In this document: positions 6,702 to 14,792 of the stretch, in pieces
Layout: every line of letters begins with the position of its first letter
Numbering within the stretch: the first letter of the stretch is position 1
The notes under the pieces: generated by a model
Databases searched by the model: none
Seen by the model: only the letters and a program-made list of their open reading frames with translations
Told to the model about the DNA's origin: nothing
Assembly: GCA_946479905.1 (NCBI GenBank)
Contig: CAMLIA010000094.1
Span: 1 to 15,842 of the forward strand
From: an uncultured Frankiales bacterium
GTDB taxonomy: Bacteria; Actinomycetota; Actinomycetes; Mycobacteriales; SCTD01
Reading direction: 5' to 3'
DNA: 15,842 bases
Made by a program: the position numbers and the translations under genes

Positions 6702-6714
6702 GAGGGTGGGGCAC

Positions 6715-7608
6715 GTGACACGCAGCGTGCTGGTCCTCGCCCACACCGGACGGGCCAAGACGGCCGAGGCGGCCCGGGCGGTCGCCCTGCGGCTGCAGGA
6801 CGCCGGCATCCGGGTCCGGCTGCTCGCCGACGAGGTCGAGGAGATCGGCGTCTCCGGGGTCGACTGCTTCGAGGACGGCCATGCCGCGGCACAGGGGGCC
6901 GAGCTGGTCTTCGTGCTCGGCGGCGACGGCACGATCCTGCGCGCCGCAGAGCTGGCCCGCGGCAGCGGCGTACCCCTCCTCGGGGTCAACCTGGGCCGCG
7001 TCGGGTTCCTCGCCGCGAGCGAGGCGGAGGACCTGGACGCCACCATCGAGCACGTGCTCGCGCGCGACCTGGTGGTCGACGAGCGGGTCACCATCGACGT
7101 GACCGCCACCCTCGAGGGGCGGCTGCTCGGCGAGACCTGGGCGCTCAACGAGGCGTCGGTGGAGAAGGGCGCCCGCGAGCGGATGCTCGAGGTGGTCGTG
7201 GAGGTCGACGGTCGCCCGCTGTCGCGGTGGGGGTGCGACGGCGTCGTCGCGGCGACTCCCACGGGATCGACGGCCTACGCGTTCAGCGCGGGAGGGCCCA
7301 TCGTCTGGCCCGGCGTCGAGGCGCTGCTCGTCGTGCCGATCAGCGCGCACGCGCTGTTCGCCCGGCCCATGGTCATCGCGACGACGTCGGAGGTCGCGAT
7401 GGAGGTGCTGCCCAGCGGCGCCGACGCCCTGCTGTCCTGCGACGGCAGGCGCACGATCTCGCTGCCGCACGGCTCGCGGGTGGAGGTCCGGCACGGCGCG
7501 ACTCCGGTGCTGCTGGCTCGCACGCCGCACCCGCGGACGTTCACCGACACGCTGGTCGAGAAGTTCGACCTCGACGTCGACGGGTGGCGCGGCCGACCCG
7601 ACAGCTGA
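6715..7608 (+). CDS. nadK: NAD kinase
   Basis: A 297-residue ATP/polyphosphate-NAD kinase that phosphorylates NAD to NADP in the cytosol. The G-G-D71-G-T motif (69-73), the N-L-G-R-V-G-F-L segment, N145-E146 in the A-L-N-E motif, and the glycine-rich G-C-D-G-V-V-A-A-T-P-T-G-S-T-A-Y block are all present. Length and architecture match the family. GTG at 6715 is preceded by AGAGGG (6701-6706); an in-frame GTG at 6706 is possible but would be too close to that site. It lies 13 bases after tlyA, as in M. tuberculosis tlyA-ppnK. Confidence 0.96.
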   Translation: MTRSVLVLAHTGRAKTAEAARAVALRLQDAGIRVRLLADEVEEIGVSGVDCFEDGHAAAQGAELVFVLGGDGTILRAAELARGSGVPLLGVNLGRVGFLAASEAEDLDATIEHVLARDLVVDERVTIDVTATLEGRLLGETWALNEASVEKGARERMLEVVVEVDGRPLSRWGCDGVVAATPTGSTAYAFSAGGPIVWPGVEALLVVPISAHALFARPMVIATTSEVAMEVLPSGADALLSCDGRRTISLPHGSRVEVRHGATPVLLARTPHPRTFTDTLVEKFDLDVDGWRGRPDS

Positions 7609-7637
7609 AGGTCCCCGTGCCCGTCGGTCCTGCTGGC

Positions 7638-7658
7638 TAGAGTCGAAAACATGCTCGA
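7638..7658 (+). promoter_or_regulatory. Leaderless recN promoter overlapped by a LexA (SOS) box
   Basis: TAGAGT (7638-7643) fits the TANNNT -10 and ends seven bases before the recN ATG (7651), so transcription should start at the ATG; no ribosome-binding site is present. TCGAAAACATGCTCGA (7643-7658) matches the actinobacterial LexA box TCGAAC-N4-GTTCGA at 10 of 12 defined positions with correct spacing, and covers both the -10 end and the start codon. LexA bound here would block transcription; DNA damage would release it. No good -35 is visible. Confidence 0.6.
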
Positions 7659-9387
7659 AGAGCTGAGGATCTCCGGCCTGGGCGTGATCGAGGACGCCGT
7701 TCTCGAGCTGGCCCCTGGCCTCACCGTCGTCACCGGCGAGACCGGTGCCGGCAAGACGATGGTCGTCCAGGGACTGTCCCTGCTGTTCGGCGGCCGGGCC
7801 GACGCGGGCCGGGTGCGTCCTGGCAGTCCCCGGGCCCTGGTCGAGGGCCGGCTCGTCCTCGACGCCGACCACCCGGCGGTGGACCGCGCCCGCGACGCCG
7901 GGGGCGAGCTGGACGACGGCGCGCTCCTCGTCGCCCGCACCGTCGGGGCCGACGGCCGGTCACGCGCGCACGTCGGCGGACGCAGCGTCCCTGTCGCGGT
8001 CCTCGCTGAGGTGGGGGAGCAGGTCCTCGCCCTGCACGGGCAGAGCGACCAGCTCCGCCTGCTGCGACCGGCTCAGCAGCGCGAGGCGCTCGACCGGTTC
8101 GGAGGCGCTGAGCTGCTGGCGCTGCGCGACCGGTTCGGTGCGACCTGGGCCCGCTGGCGCGACGTCCAGACGACGCTCGCCCAGCTCCAGGCCGAGGCGG
8201 ACGAGCGGGCCCGGGAGGCCGAGCTGCTGCGGCTCGGGCTCGCCGAGGTCGAGTCGCTGCAGCCGCAGCCGGGCGAGGACGTCGCGCTGCAGGCGGAGAT
8301 CGAACGGCTCGCGAACGCCGACGACCTGCGGCTGGCCGCGTCGTCGGCCCAGCAGGCCCTCACCGGCGACGAGTCGGGCGAGGCCGTCGACGCGCTGCAG
8401 CTGCTGACGGCGGCGCGCCGCGCCCTCGAGACCGCCGCCGCGCACGACAGCGCGCTGGGCGACCTCGCGGTCCGTGCGCACGAGGCCGCCGTGCTCGTTG
8501 CTGACCTCGCGCAGGAGCTGGCGTCCTACGCCGCGTCCGTGGACGCGGACCCGGTCCGGCTGACCGTGGCTCAGGAGCGGCTGGCAGCTCTCACCACGGT
8601 CGTACGCCGGCACGCCGCCGCCGACCTCGACGGGGTGCTGGAGTGGGCGGCCGGGGCCAGCGACCGGCTGCTCGCGCTCGACGGCACCGGGGACACCGTC
8701 TCGGCGCTGCGCCGCGAGGAGGAGGCGCTCCGCTCGGCGCTCGCCGCGCTGGCCGAGGAGCTCACGGCGGCGCGGGGTGCCGCGGCCGCGAGGTTCGGGG
8801 AGTCGGTGACCGCGGAGCTCGCCGCCCTCGCGATGCCGCAGGCGGTGGTGAGCGCGGCCGTCACCCAACGCGAGGACCCCGAGGGGCTCCCGGTCGGGGC
8901 CCGGGCCCTGCACGTGTCGGCCTCCGGGGTGGACGACGTCGAGCTGCTCCTCGAACCGCACGCCGGCGCACCGGCCCGGGCGCTGCACAAGGGCGCATCC
9001 GGTGGTGAGCTCTCTCGCGTGATGCTGGCCGTGGAGGTGGTGCTCGCCGGGTCGGAGAGCACGCCTGTCATGGTCTTCGACGAGGTCGATGCCGGTGTCG
9101 GCGGCGCGGCCGCCGTCGAGGTGGGCAGGCGCCTCGCGCGGCTCGCCCGCGACCACCAGGTCATCGTGGTGACGCACCTCCCGCAGGTCGCCGCGTTCGC
9201 CGACCGGCACCTGCAGGTCCGCAAGGACACCGACGGCGAGGCCGTCACACGCAGCGGCGTGGTCACCCTCGACGACACCGGACGGGTCGCTGAGCTGAGC
9301 CGGATGATGGCGGGCAGTGACACCGGGCTGTCCCGCGGCCACGCCGAGGAGCTGCTCGCCGCCGCCGCTGCGGCCAAGCGCACCTGA
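7651..9387 (+). CDS. recN: DNA repair protein RecN
   Basis: A 578-residue SMC-like ATPase for double-strand-break repair. Walker A G29-E-T-G-A-G-K35-T, a long central helical coiled-coil region (~155-350), the ABC signature K-G-A-S-G-G-E-L-S-R (~450), and Walker B V-F-D477-E478-V-D with the following H-loop V-V-T-H-L-P-Q-V-A are all seen. Length is typical. ATG at 7651 begins M-L-E-E-L-R-I-S-G-L-G-V-I, the standard RecN N-terminus. The gene sits between NAD kinase and steA as in mycobacteria. Regulation by LexA is inferred from the box over its start. Confidence 0.96.
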   Translation: MLEELRISGLGVIEDAVLELAPGLTVVTGETGAGKTMVVQGLSLLFGGRADAGRVRPGSPRALVEGRLVLDADHPAVDRARDAGGELDDGALLVARTVGADGRSRAHVGGRSVPVAVLAEVGEQVLALHGQSDQLRLLRPAQQREALDRFGGAELLALRDRFGATWARWRDVQTTLAQLQAEADERAREAELLRLGLAEVESLQPQPGEDVALQAEIERLANADDLRLAASSAQQALTGDESGEAVDALQLLTAARRALETAAAHDSALGDLAVRAHEAAVLVADLAQELASYAASVDADPVRLTVAQERLAALTTVVRRHAAADLDGVLEWAAGASDRLLALDGTGDTVSALRREEEALRSALAALAEELTAARGAAAARFGESVTAELAALAMPQAVVSAAVTQREDPEGLPVGARALHVSASGVDDVELLLEPHAGAPARALHKGASGGELSRVMLAVEVVLAGSESTPVMVFDEVDAGVGGAAAVEVGRRLARLARDHQVIVVTHLPQVAAFADRHLQVRKDTDGEAVTRSGVVTLDDTGRVAELSRMMAGSDTGLSRGHAEELLAAAAAAKRT

Positions 9388-9395
9388 GCCTCGCG

Positions 9396-9467
9396 GGCGA
9401 CACGCCGCGGTCAGGTCCCCGGGATGGCAGGGGAAGGGGGTTCACTCGAGGAGTGAGGCGTGTCGCC
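9396..9467 (+). promoter_or_regulatory. Nested inverted-repeat RNA structure over the steA start
   Basis: GGCGACACGCC (9396-9406) and GGCGTGTCGCC (9457-9467) form a perfect 11-bp stem closing a 50-base loop. Inside, TCCCC (9416-9420) pairs with GGGGA (9430-9434), and TCACTC (9442-9447) pairs with GAGTGA (9451-9456). The last hairpin contains the GTG start (9453) and abuts the outer stem, allowing coaxial stacking. The whole forms a three-way-junction-like fold in the recN-steA gap. It could be a cis-regulatory RNA or a recN terminator without a T-run. Confidence 0.5.
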
Positions 9468-10595
9468 GGGCAGTCGGGACAGGCCGACGCGGTGACGGGA
9501 GTCGCCCGCGTCGGCCGCGTCGGCGCGCGCCTGGCCCACCGGATCAGCCCGGGCGACGTGGCCGTGCTCGACCAGCTCGACCTCGACGCGGCCACGGCCG
9601 AGGAGCTCGTGCGGCGCGGTGTCGCGGCGGTGGTCAACGCCGCACCGAGCACCAGCGGCCGCTACCCGAACCGCGGCCCGGCCATCCTCGTCGAGGCGGG
9701 TGTCGCGCTGCTCGACGCCGTGGGGCCGGACGTGTTCGGTGCCCTGGCCGACGGCGACCGCGTCCGCGTCGACGGCGACGAGCTGCTCCGCGGCGACCGG
9801 GTCGTCGCACGGGGAAGGCTGCTGGACCGCGACTCCGTCGCCGACGACACGCGCCACGCCCGGTCAGGGCTGGTCGCGCAGCTGACCGACCTCACCGCGA
9901 ACACGACAGCCCTGCTGCTCGAGGAGCGCGGCCTGCTCCTGGACGGCACCGGCATCCCGGGTGTGACGACGTCCGTGCGAGACCGGCACGTCGTGGTGGT
10001 CTCGAGCGGCTACGACGGCGACCTGCGATCGCTGCGGGCCTACCTGCGCGAGCACCGCCCGGTGCTGGTCGGTGTCGACGGCGGCGCGGACCTGCTCCTC
10101 GAGCACGGCCTGACGGCCGAGATCGTCGTCGGGGACCCGCGGCAGATGAGCGACACCGCCCTCACGGGCGCGCGTGACGTCGTCGTACCCCGTGACGACC
10201 CAGGGCGCTCTCGCCTGGACGCTCTGGGGATCAGTCCCGTCAGCTGCAGCACGACGCTGCCCGCCGAGGACCTCGCGCTGCTGCTGGTCGCCGCGCAGGG
10301 GCCGGCGCTGGTGGTGGCGGCGGGCGCCCCGCTGTCGCTGGAGCGCCTCCTCGACAGGGGCCGAGCGGCAGGGGCGTCCGCGGTGCTGACCCGGCTGCGG
10401 GTGGGGGAGCGACTGGTCGGCCCCGCCGCGGCCGCCGCCCTCGTCCCGGCGCGGCGGCTGTGGCCGGCCGTGCTCCTGCTGATCCTCTCCGTGCTGGTCC
10501 TCATCGCGACCGTGCTGACGGTGACACCGCACGGCTTCGACGCCCAGGTGCTGCACGACCGCTGGCACGCCCTGCTGGAGCGACTGCCGTGGTGA
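9453..10595 (+). CDS. steA: SteA: cell-separation protein, thiamine pyrophosphokinase-like fold
   Basis: A 380-residue protein homologous to Rv1697/SteA. Corynebacterial SteA acts with SteB in the RipC-FtsEX cell-separation pathway. Diagnostic segments are I-S-P-G-D-V-A-V-L-D (~30-40), V-V-N-A-A-P-S-T-S-G-R-Y-P-N (~60), and a thiamine-pyrophosphokinase-like core V-L-V-G-V-D-G-G-A-D (~205) with V-V-G-D-P-R-Q-M-S (~225). A single C-terminal membrane helix (~335-358, L-W-P-A-V-L-L-L-I-L) is followed by a ~20-residue tail. GTG 9453 keeps residues that align with homologues; GTG 9492 is the alternative. Any thiamine-related catalysis is unproven. It overlaps steB by seven bases, so the two are likely coupled. 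Confidence 0.85.
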   Translation: MRRVAGQSGQADAVTGVARVGRVGARLAHRISPGDVAVLDQLDLDAATAEELVRRGVAAVVNAAPSTSGRYPNRGPAILVEAGVALLDAVGPDVFGALADGDRVRVDGDELLRGDRVVARGRLLDRDSVADDTRHARSGLVAQLTDLTANTTALLLEERGLLLDGTGIPGVTTSVRDRHVVVVSSGYDGDLRSLRAYLREHRPVLVGVDGGADLLLEHGLTAEIVVGDPRQMSDTALTGARDVVVPRDDPGRSRLDALGISPVSCSTTLPAEDLALLLVAAQGPALVVAAGAPLSLERLLDRGRAAGASAVLTRLRVGERLVGPAAAAALVPARRLWPAVLLLILSVLVLIATVLTVTPHGFDAQVLHDRWHALLERLPW

Positions 10596-11437
10596 CCTTC
10601 CGGTACCACCTCACCTCGCTGGCGGCGGTCCTGCTGGCGCTGGCTGTCGGCATCGTGGTGGGGACGACCTCGCTGTCCGCCGAACCGAAGCCTGTCTCCG
10701 CACCGGCGGTGACGGTCCCGACCGACACCAGTGGCGAGGAGCTGGCGCAGCGCGTCCAGACCCGCCTGCTGCGCAGCGCCCTGCCCGACCAGCGTGTGCT
10801 CCTGCTGCTGGCTCCCGACGTCCCTGCCGGCGCGGCGCGCACGGTCGCCGCGGCGCTGAAGAGCGCTGGGTCGACCGTCACGGCCCAGGTGCACCTGCTG
10901 CCGACCCTGCTCGACGCCTCAGGGACGCAGACCGTGGACGGCGTGGTCGCCGGAACCGCCCCGGCGACCCTTCAGCTGCCTGCCTCAGGGAGCATCGAGC
11001 GCGCCGGGGCGCTGCTCGCGGCCGTGCTGACCACGTCGGAGCAGGGCAGCGACCTGACCGGCATCGCCGCGCAGAAGGTGCTCGGCGGCTTCGTCGGCGG
11101 CAGCCTGCTGGCGACCGATGCGCCGCCGGGCGCTGCGCGGGCGACGCTCGTGCTGGTGCTGAGCGGTCCGGCGCGCGGGCCCGCGCTGGCCGCGCTCGCC
11201 GTGGGGTTCCAGGGCCGGGTCGGCACCGTCGTCGCCGGCACCCCTGCGTCGGCGCGCGGCAAGGGCGTCGTCGCCGTGCTGCGGTCGGGCACGTCCGGGG
11301 TCTCCGACGTCGACGACCTGGGGACGTCGGTCGGACTGCTCGGGACGGTGCTGGCCCTCGGTGAGCAGGCCTCCGGAGGGGCCGGGCACTACGGCACCGG
11401 ACCTGGCGCCGCCGGCATCGTGCCCACCCTCGGCTGA
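10589..11437 (+). CDS. steB: SteB / MctB-like (Rv1698 family) membrane-anchored protein
   Basis: A 282-residue protein. After V-V-T-F-R-Y-H a single membrane helix spans residues ~8-28, so it is a type II-like anchored envelope protein. A ~25-residue Pro/Ser/Thr-rich stretch follows, then an alpha/beta domain, and the family C-terminus G-H-Y-G-T-G-x-G-A. In mycobacteria the homologue Rv1698 (MctB) has been linked to copper resistance and the outer membrane; in corynebacteria SteB partners SteA in cell separation. GTG 10589 (GGAG at 10576-10579, nine bases away) aligns with the M. tuberculosis start; GTG 10592 would give the 4-base GTGA overlap. It is somewhat shorter than mycobacterial homologues because the membrane-proximal coiled coil looks reduced. 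Confidence 0.85.
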   Translation: MVTFRYHLTSLAAVLLALAVGIVVGTTSLSAEPKPVSAPAVTVPTDTSGEELAQRVQTRLLRSALPDQRVLLLLAPDVPAGAARTVAAALKSAGSTVTAQVHLLPTLLDASGTQTVDGVVAGTAPATLQLPASGSIERAGALLAAVLTTSEQGSDLTGIAAQKVLGGFVGGSLLATDAPPGAARATLVLVLSGPARGPALAALAVGFQGRVGTVVAGTPASARGKGVVAVLRSGTSGVSDVDDLGTSVGLLGTVLALGEQASGGAGHYGTGPGAAGIVPTLG

Positions 11438-11439
11438 GC

Positions 11440-11473
11440 GGTCCGCGCGTCCTCCGTCCGGAGGGACCGGACC
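11440..11473 (+). other. Imperfect hairpin between steB and pyrG
   Basis: GGTCCG (11440-11445) pairs with CGGACC (11468-11473), and CCTCC (11451-11455) pairs with GGAGG (11460-11464) around a GTCC loop. A small internal loop separates the two stems. It begins three bases after the steB stop and overlaps where the pyrG -35 would lie. It may be a steB terminator or an operator for pyrG; no T-tract follows. Confidence 0.45.
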
Positions 11474-11477
11474 CTGT

Positions 11478-11483
11478 TACTCT
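11478..11483 (+). promoter_or_regulatory. Candidate -10 element for pyrG
   Basis: TACTCT fits TANNNT and would place the start of transcription near 11490, giving a ~46-base leader. No clear -35 is seen because that region is occupied by the hairpin at 11440-11473. Within the leader, GTGCT (11507-11511) can pair with AGCAC (11520-11524), while CGTGC (11491-11495) can instead pair with GCACG (11521-11525). Confidence 0.4.
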
Positions 11484-11524
11484 GGACTTCCGTGCAGCAG
11501 GCCGCGGTGCTTGCTCCAGAGCAC

Positions 11525-11530
11525 GGAGGA
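11525..11530 (+). promoter_or_regulatory. Ribosome-binding site fixing the TTG start of pyrG
   Basis: GGAGGA (11525-11530) is five bases before TTG at 11536, and the peptide from that TTG starts with the conserved CTP synthase N-terminus. This supports TTG as the true start. Confidence 0.8.
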
Positions 11531-11535
11531 ATCCT

Positions 11536-13182
11536 TTGGCGCGAGAGACCTGCCACCTGTTCGTCACCGGGGGCGTCGCCTCCTCGCTCGGCAAGGGTCT
11601 CACCGCCTCTTCCCTCGGCAGGCTGCTGAAGGCGCGCGGGCTCCGGGTGACGATGCAGAAGCTCGACCCCTACCTCAACGTCGACCCCGGGACGATGAAC
11701 CCGTTCCAGCACGGCGAGGTCTTCGTCACCGACGACGGGGCGGAGACCGACCTCGACGTGGGCCACTACGAGCGGTTCCTCGACGAGGAGCTGCACGGCT
11801 CGGCCAACGTCACGACCGGGCAGGTCTACAGCGCGGTCATCGCGAAGGAGCGCCGTGGCGAGTACCTCGGCGACACCGTGCAGGTCATCCCGCACATCAC
11901 CGACGAGATCAAGAGCCGCATCCGCACCCTCGCCGGCCCCGACGTCGACGTCGTCATCACCGAGGTCGGTGGCACCGTCGGCGACATCGAGTCGCTTCCC
12001 TTCCTCGAGGCCGCCCGACAGGTGCGGCAGGAGGTGGGTCGCGACCGCTGCTTCTTCGTGCACGTCAGCCTGATCCCGTACATCGGTCCCTCCGGCGAGC
12101 TGAAGACCAAGCCGACGCAGCACTCCGTGCAGGCGCTGCGCACGATCGGCATCACGCCGGACGCGATCGTCTGCCGCTCCGACCGGCCGATCTCCGAGAG
12201 CATCAAGCGCAAGGTCGCGAACATGTGCGACGTCGACATCGAGGCCGTCGTCTCGGCTGTCGACGCGCCGTCGATCTACGACATCCCCAAGGTGCTGCAC
12301 GCCGAGGGGCTCGACGCCTATGTCGTCCGCAAGCTCGGGCTGCCGTTCCGCGACGTGGACTGGACCGACTGGGACAAGCTGCTCCAGCGCGTGCACCACC
12401 CGGCACGCGAGGTCACCATCGCGCTGGTCGGCAAGTACGTCGACCTGCCGGACGCGTACCTGTCGGTGACGGAGGCGCTGCGGGCGGGCGGCTTCCACAA
12501 CGACGCCCGCGTGAACATCAAGTGGGTGCCGTCGGACAGCTGCGAGACCCCCGAGGGGGCCGCTGCCGAGCTCGGTGAGGTCGACGGCGTGCTCGTCCCC
12601 GGCGGCTTCGGCATCCGGGGGATCGAGGGCAAGGTCGGCGCGCTGACCTACGCCCGCACCCACGGCGTACCCACCCTGGGCATCTGCCTCGGGCTGCAGT
12701 GCATGGTGATCGAGGCTGCCCGGGAGCTCGCCGGGATCGAGAAGGCGTCGTCGGCGGAGTTCGACCCCGAGACGCCGGACGCCGTGATCGCCACCATGGC
12801 CGACCAGGAGGACGTGGTCGCCGGCGAGCGCGACATGGGCGGCACGATGCGGCTCGGCCTGTGGCCGACGAAGCTGCTCCCCGGGTCGGTCGCGGCCCGC
12901 ACCTACGGCGACGACCCGGGGACGGAGCGACACCGGCACCGGTACGAGGTGAACAACGCCTACCGGCCGGCGCTCGAGGCCGCCGGCCTGGTCTTCTCCG
13001 GCACCTCACCGGACGGGACCCTGGTCGAGATGGTGGAGCTGCCCGCCGACGTGCACCCCTTCTACGTCGGCACCCAGGCCCACCCCGAGTTCCGGTCCCG
13101 GCCGACCCGGGCGCACCCGCTGTTCGCCGGGCTCATCGCCGCGGCCGTCGTCCGCAACGACTCGCAGCGACTGCCGCTCTAG
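11536..13182 (+). CDS. pyrG: CTP synthase
   Basis: A 548-residue enzyme that converts UTP, ATP and glutamine to CTP, the last step of pyrimidine nucleotide synthesis. The N-terminal amidoligase domain (1 to ~275) has the P-loop G-G-V-A-S-S-L-G-K20-G and the family block [12 protein letters not shown]. The C-terminal class-I glutamine amidotransferase domain has the nucleophile Cys384 in G-I-C-L-G-L-Q and the partners His516 and Glu518 in A-H-P-E-F. The start is TTG with a strong ribosome-binding site. Its stop TAG abuts the GTG of the NUDIX gene. Length is typical. Confidence 0.98.
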   Translation: MARETCHLFVTGGVASSLGKGLTASSLGRLLKARGLRVTMQKLDPYLNVDPGTMNPFQHGEVFVTDDGAETDLDVGHYERFLDEELHGSANVTTGQVYSAVIAKERRGEYLGDTVQVIPHITDEIKSRIRTLAGPDVDVVITEVGGTVGDIESLPFLEAARQVRQEVGRDRCFFVHVSLIPYIGPSGELKTKPTQHSVQALRTIGITPDAIVCRSDRPISESIKRKVANMCDVDIEAVVSAVDAPSIYDIPKVLHAEGLDAYVVRKLGLPFRDVDWTDWDKLLQRVHHPAREVTIALVGKYVDLPDAYLSVTEALRAGGFHNDARVNIKWVPSDSCETPEGAAAELGEVDGVLVPGGFGIRGIEGKVGALTYARTHGVPTLGICLGLQCMVIEAARELAGIEKASSAEFDPETPDAVIATMADQEDVVAGERDMGGTMRLGLWPTKLLPGSVAARTYGDDPGTERHRHRYEVNNAYRPALEAAGLVFSGTSPDGTLVEMVELPADVHPFYVGTQAHPEFRSRPTRAHPLFAGLIAAAVVRNDSQRLPL

Positions 13183-13779
13183 GTGGACCACTCCTACGAG
13201 GTCCTGAGCTCCGACACCGTCTACGAAGGTCGTGTGGTCGACCTGCGTCGCGACATGGTCGCCATGCCGGGTGGTACGACGTCGCAGCGGGACGTCGTCG
13301 TGCACCCCGGTGCCGTGGGGGTCGTCGCGCTGCGGGGCGACGAGGTGCTGCTGGTCAACCAGTACCGGCACCCCGTCGGTCGCCGGCTCGACGAGCTGCC
13401 GGCCGGGTTGCTGGACGTGCCAGGTGAGCCCGGGCTGCGGTGCGCGCAGCGCGAGCTGCGCGAGGAGGCCGGGTACGCCGCCGACACCTGGCACGTGCTC
13501 GTCGACGTGCTCACCAGCCCAGGCATGACGGACGAGTCGATCCGGATCTTCCTCGCGCGTGACCTGCGCGTCGTCGACCGTGACGTGCAGGAGCACGAGG
13601 AGCTCGAGATGACCACCCGGTGGGCGCCGCTCGACGAGGTGGTGCGCTCGGCGCTGGACGGCACGCTCGAGAACGCTGCCTGCGTCGTCGGCGTGCTCGC
13701 CGCAGCGGCAGCGCGGCGGACCGGCTTCACGGGCCTGCGGGCCAGCGACGCCCCGTGGCGGGCCCGTCCGGACCACTAG
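13183..13779 (+). CDS. NUDIX hydrolase, ADP-ribose pyrophosphatase type (Rv1700-like)
   Basis: A 198-residue NUDIX enzyme expected to hydrolyse ADP-ribose to AMP and ribose-5-phosphate, recycling NAD breakdown products. The ADP-ribose-type E71-L-P-A-G lead-in is followed by the NUDIX box ending R90-E-L-R-E-E-A-G-Y98, with metal-binding Glu91, Glu94 and Glu95. The spacer before the first box glutamate is six residues instead of five, as in the mycobacterial homologue. Downstream S-P-G-M-T-D-E-S fits the dimer-contributed substrate loop. GTG 13183 directly follows the pyrG TAG with no good ribosome-binding site, so translation probably depends on reinitiation after pyrG. Confidence 0.92.
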   Translation: MDHSYEVLSSDTVYEGRVVDLRRDMVAMPGGTTSQRDVVVHPGAVGVVALRGDEVLLVNQYRHPVGRRLDELPAGLLDVPGEPGLRCAQRELREEAGYAADTWHVLVDVLTSPGMTDESIRIFLARDLRVVDRDVQEHEELEMTTRWAPLDEVVRSALDGTLENAACVVGVLAAAAARRTGFTGLRASDAPWRARPDH

Positions 13780-13816
13780 GCTCGGAGCGGGTCCGGCTCG
13801 TGAGGGGGAGCGCAAG

Positions 13817-13855
13817 GTGAGGGACGGCATGCCGCGCGCCGGGGAGCTCGGCTGA
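13817..13855 (+). other. Candidate 12-codon leader ORF before xerD
   Basis: GTG at 13817 opens [12 protein letters not shown] and ends TGA at 13853-13855. GGGGGAG (13804-13810) lies six bases upstream. Its stop overlaps the xerD CTG start as CTGA. It could be a coupling leader peptide, or the remnant of a natural or sequencing frameshift that would join it to xerD. The peptide has no recognisable function. Confidence 0.35.
13841..13846 (+). promoter_or_regulatory. Ribosome-binding site supporting a CTG start for xerD
   Basis: GGGGAG (13841-13846) lies five bases upstream of CTG at 13852. It decides the start because the reading frame contains no ATG, GTG or TTG between the stop at 13801 and GTG 13984, which is 44 codons into the conserved protein. 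Confidence 0.5.
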
Positions 13856-14775
13856 GCGACATCGGCCGCACCGTCCGGGGCTACCTCGACCACCTGGCGG
13901 TCGAGCGCGGCCTCGCGGCGAACACGCTGCAGTCCTACCAGCGCGACCTCCGGCGGTACGCCGACTTCCTCGCGTCCTCCGGGGTGACGTCGCTCGCGGA
14001 GGTGACCGAGGCGGACGTGGCGGGCTTCCTCGCCGCGCTGCGCGCCGGCTCCCCGGATCACCCGCCGCTGTCGGCCACGTCGGCAGGCCGCGCGGTGGTC
14101 GCGGTCCGGGGCTTCCACCGGTTCGCGCTCCGAGAGGGGCTCACCGCCCTCGACCCGGCGGTGGACGTGCGGCCGCCCCAACCGGCGCGCCGGCTGCCGA
14201 AGGCGATCTCGGTCGCGGAGGTCACCGCGCTCCTGCAGGCGGCGGGACGGGACGACAGCCCCCTCGGGCTGCGGGACGTCGCCCTGCTCGAGCTGCTGTA
14301 CGGCACGGGGGCCCGGATCTCCGAGGTGGTGGGGCTGGCGGTCGACGACCTCAGCCGCGGTGACGGGCTGGTTCGCCTCGCCGGCAAGGGGGGCAAGCAG
14401 CGGATCGTGCCCGTCGGCTCGTTCGCGCTGGCGGCGGTGGAGGCCTACCTCGTGCGAGGGCGGCCTTCGTTGGCGGCATCGGGCCGGGGGACACCGGCGA
14501 TGTTCCTCAATGCGCGCGGAGGATCGCTCTCTCGACAGAGCGCCTGGGCGGTGCTGCGCGCCGCGGCCGACCGCGCCGGCCTGGCGGCGAAGGTGTCTCC
14601 GCACACGTTGCGGCACTCCTTCGCCACCCACCTGCTAGACGGGGGAGCGGACGTGCGGGTGGTGCAGGAGCTCCTCGGTCACGCGTCGGTGACCACCACG
14701 CAGATCTACACCCTGGTCACGGTGGACCAGCTGCGCGAGGTCTACGCGGGGGCGCACCCCCGGGCCCGGGGCTGA
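13852..14775 (+). CDS. xerD: Tyrosine recombinase XerD
   Basis: A 307-residue recombinase (M. tuberculosis 311) that with XerC resolves chromosome dimers at dif. The N-terminal core-binding domain begins [17 protein letters not shown]. The catalytic residues are all present: Arg155 (G-A-R-I-S), Lys179 (G-K-G-G-K-Q), His251 and Arg254 (S-P-H-T-L-R-H), His277 (L-L-G-H-A-S) and the nucleophile Tyr286 (Q-I-Y-T). The end A-H-P-R-A-R-G matches actinobacterial XerD. The start is taken as CTG 13852; starting at GTG 13984 would remove 44 conserved residues. Synteny with pyrG-Rv1700 and parA argues for the housekeeping XerD and not a phage integrase. Confidence 0.93.
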   Translation: MSDIGRTVRGYLDHLAVERGLAANTLQSYQRDLRRYADFLASSGVTSLAEVTEADVAGFLAALRAGSPDHPPLSATSAGRAVVAVRGFHRFALREGLTALDPAVDVRPPQPARRLPKAISVAEVTALLQAAGRDDSPLGLRDVALLELLYGTGARISEVVGLAVDDLSRGDGLVRLAGKGGKQRIVPVGSFALAAVEAYLVRGRPSLAASGRGTPAMFLNARGGSLSRQSAWAVLRAAADRAGLAAKVSPHTLRHSFATHLLDGGADVRVVQELLGHASVTTTQIYTLVTVDQLREVYAGAHPRARG

Positions 14776-14792
14776 CGCCGCACCTCCACGGG

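Noticed and set aside
5391..7262. Long minus-strand open frame opposite the phasin-like gene, tlyA and nadK
   Set aside because: It is a shadow of well-supported plus-strand genes; no conserved motif or ribosome-binding site is seen.
11389..12939. Long minus-strand open frame opposite pyrG
   Set aside because: Shadow of pyrG; composition is biased and no family signature is visible.
13006..14631. Long minus-strand open frame opposite pyrG end, NUDIX and xerD
   Set aside because: Shadow of three recognised genes; no independent support.
13984..14775. xerD starting at GTG 13984
   Set aside because: It would remove 44 residues of the conserved DNA-binding domain that are clearly encoded upstream in frame.
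13852..14775. Phage or transposon integrase
   Set aside because: The sequence matches housekeeping XerD along its whole length and sits in conserved synteny; no att site, tRNA or phage gene is nearby.
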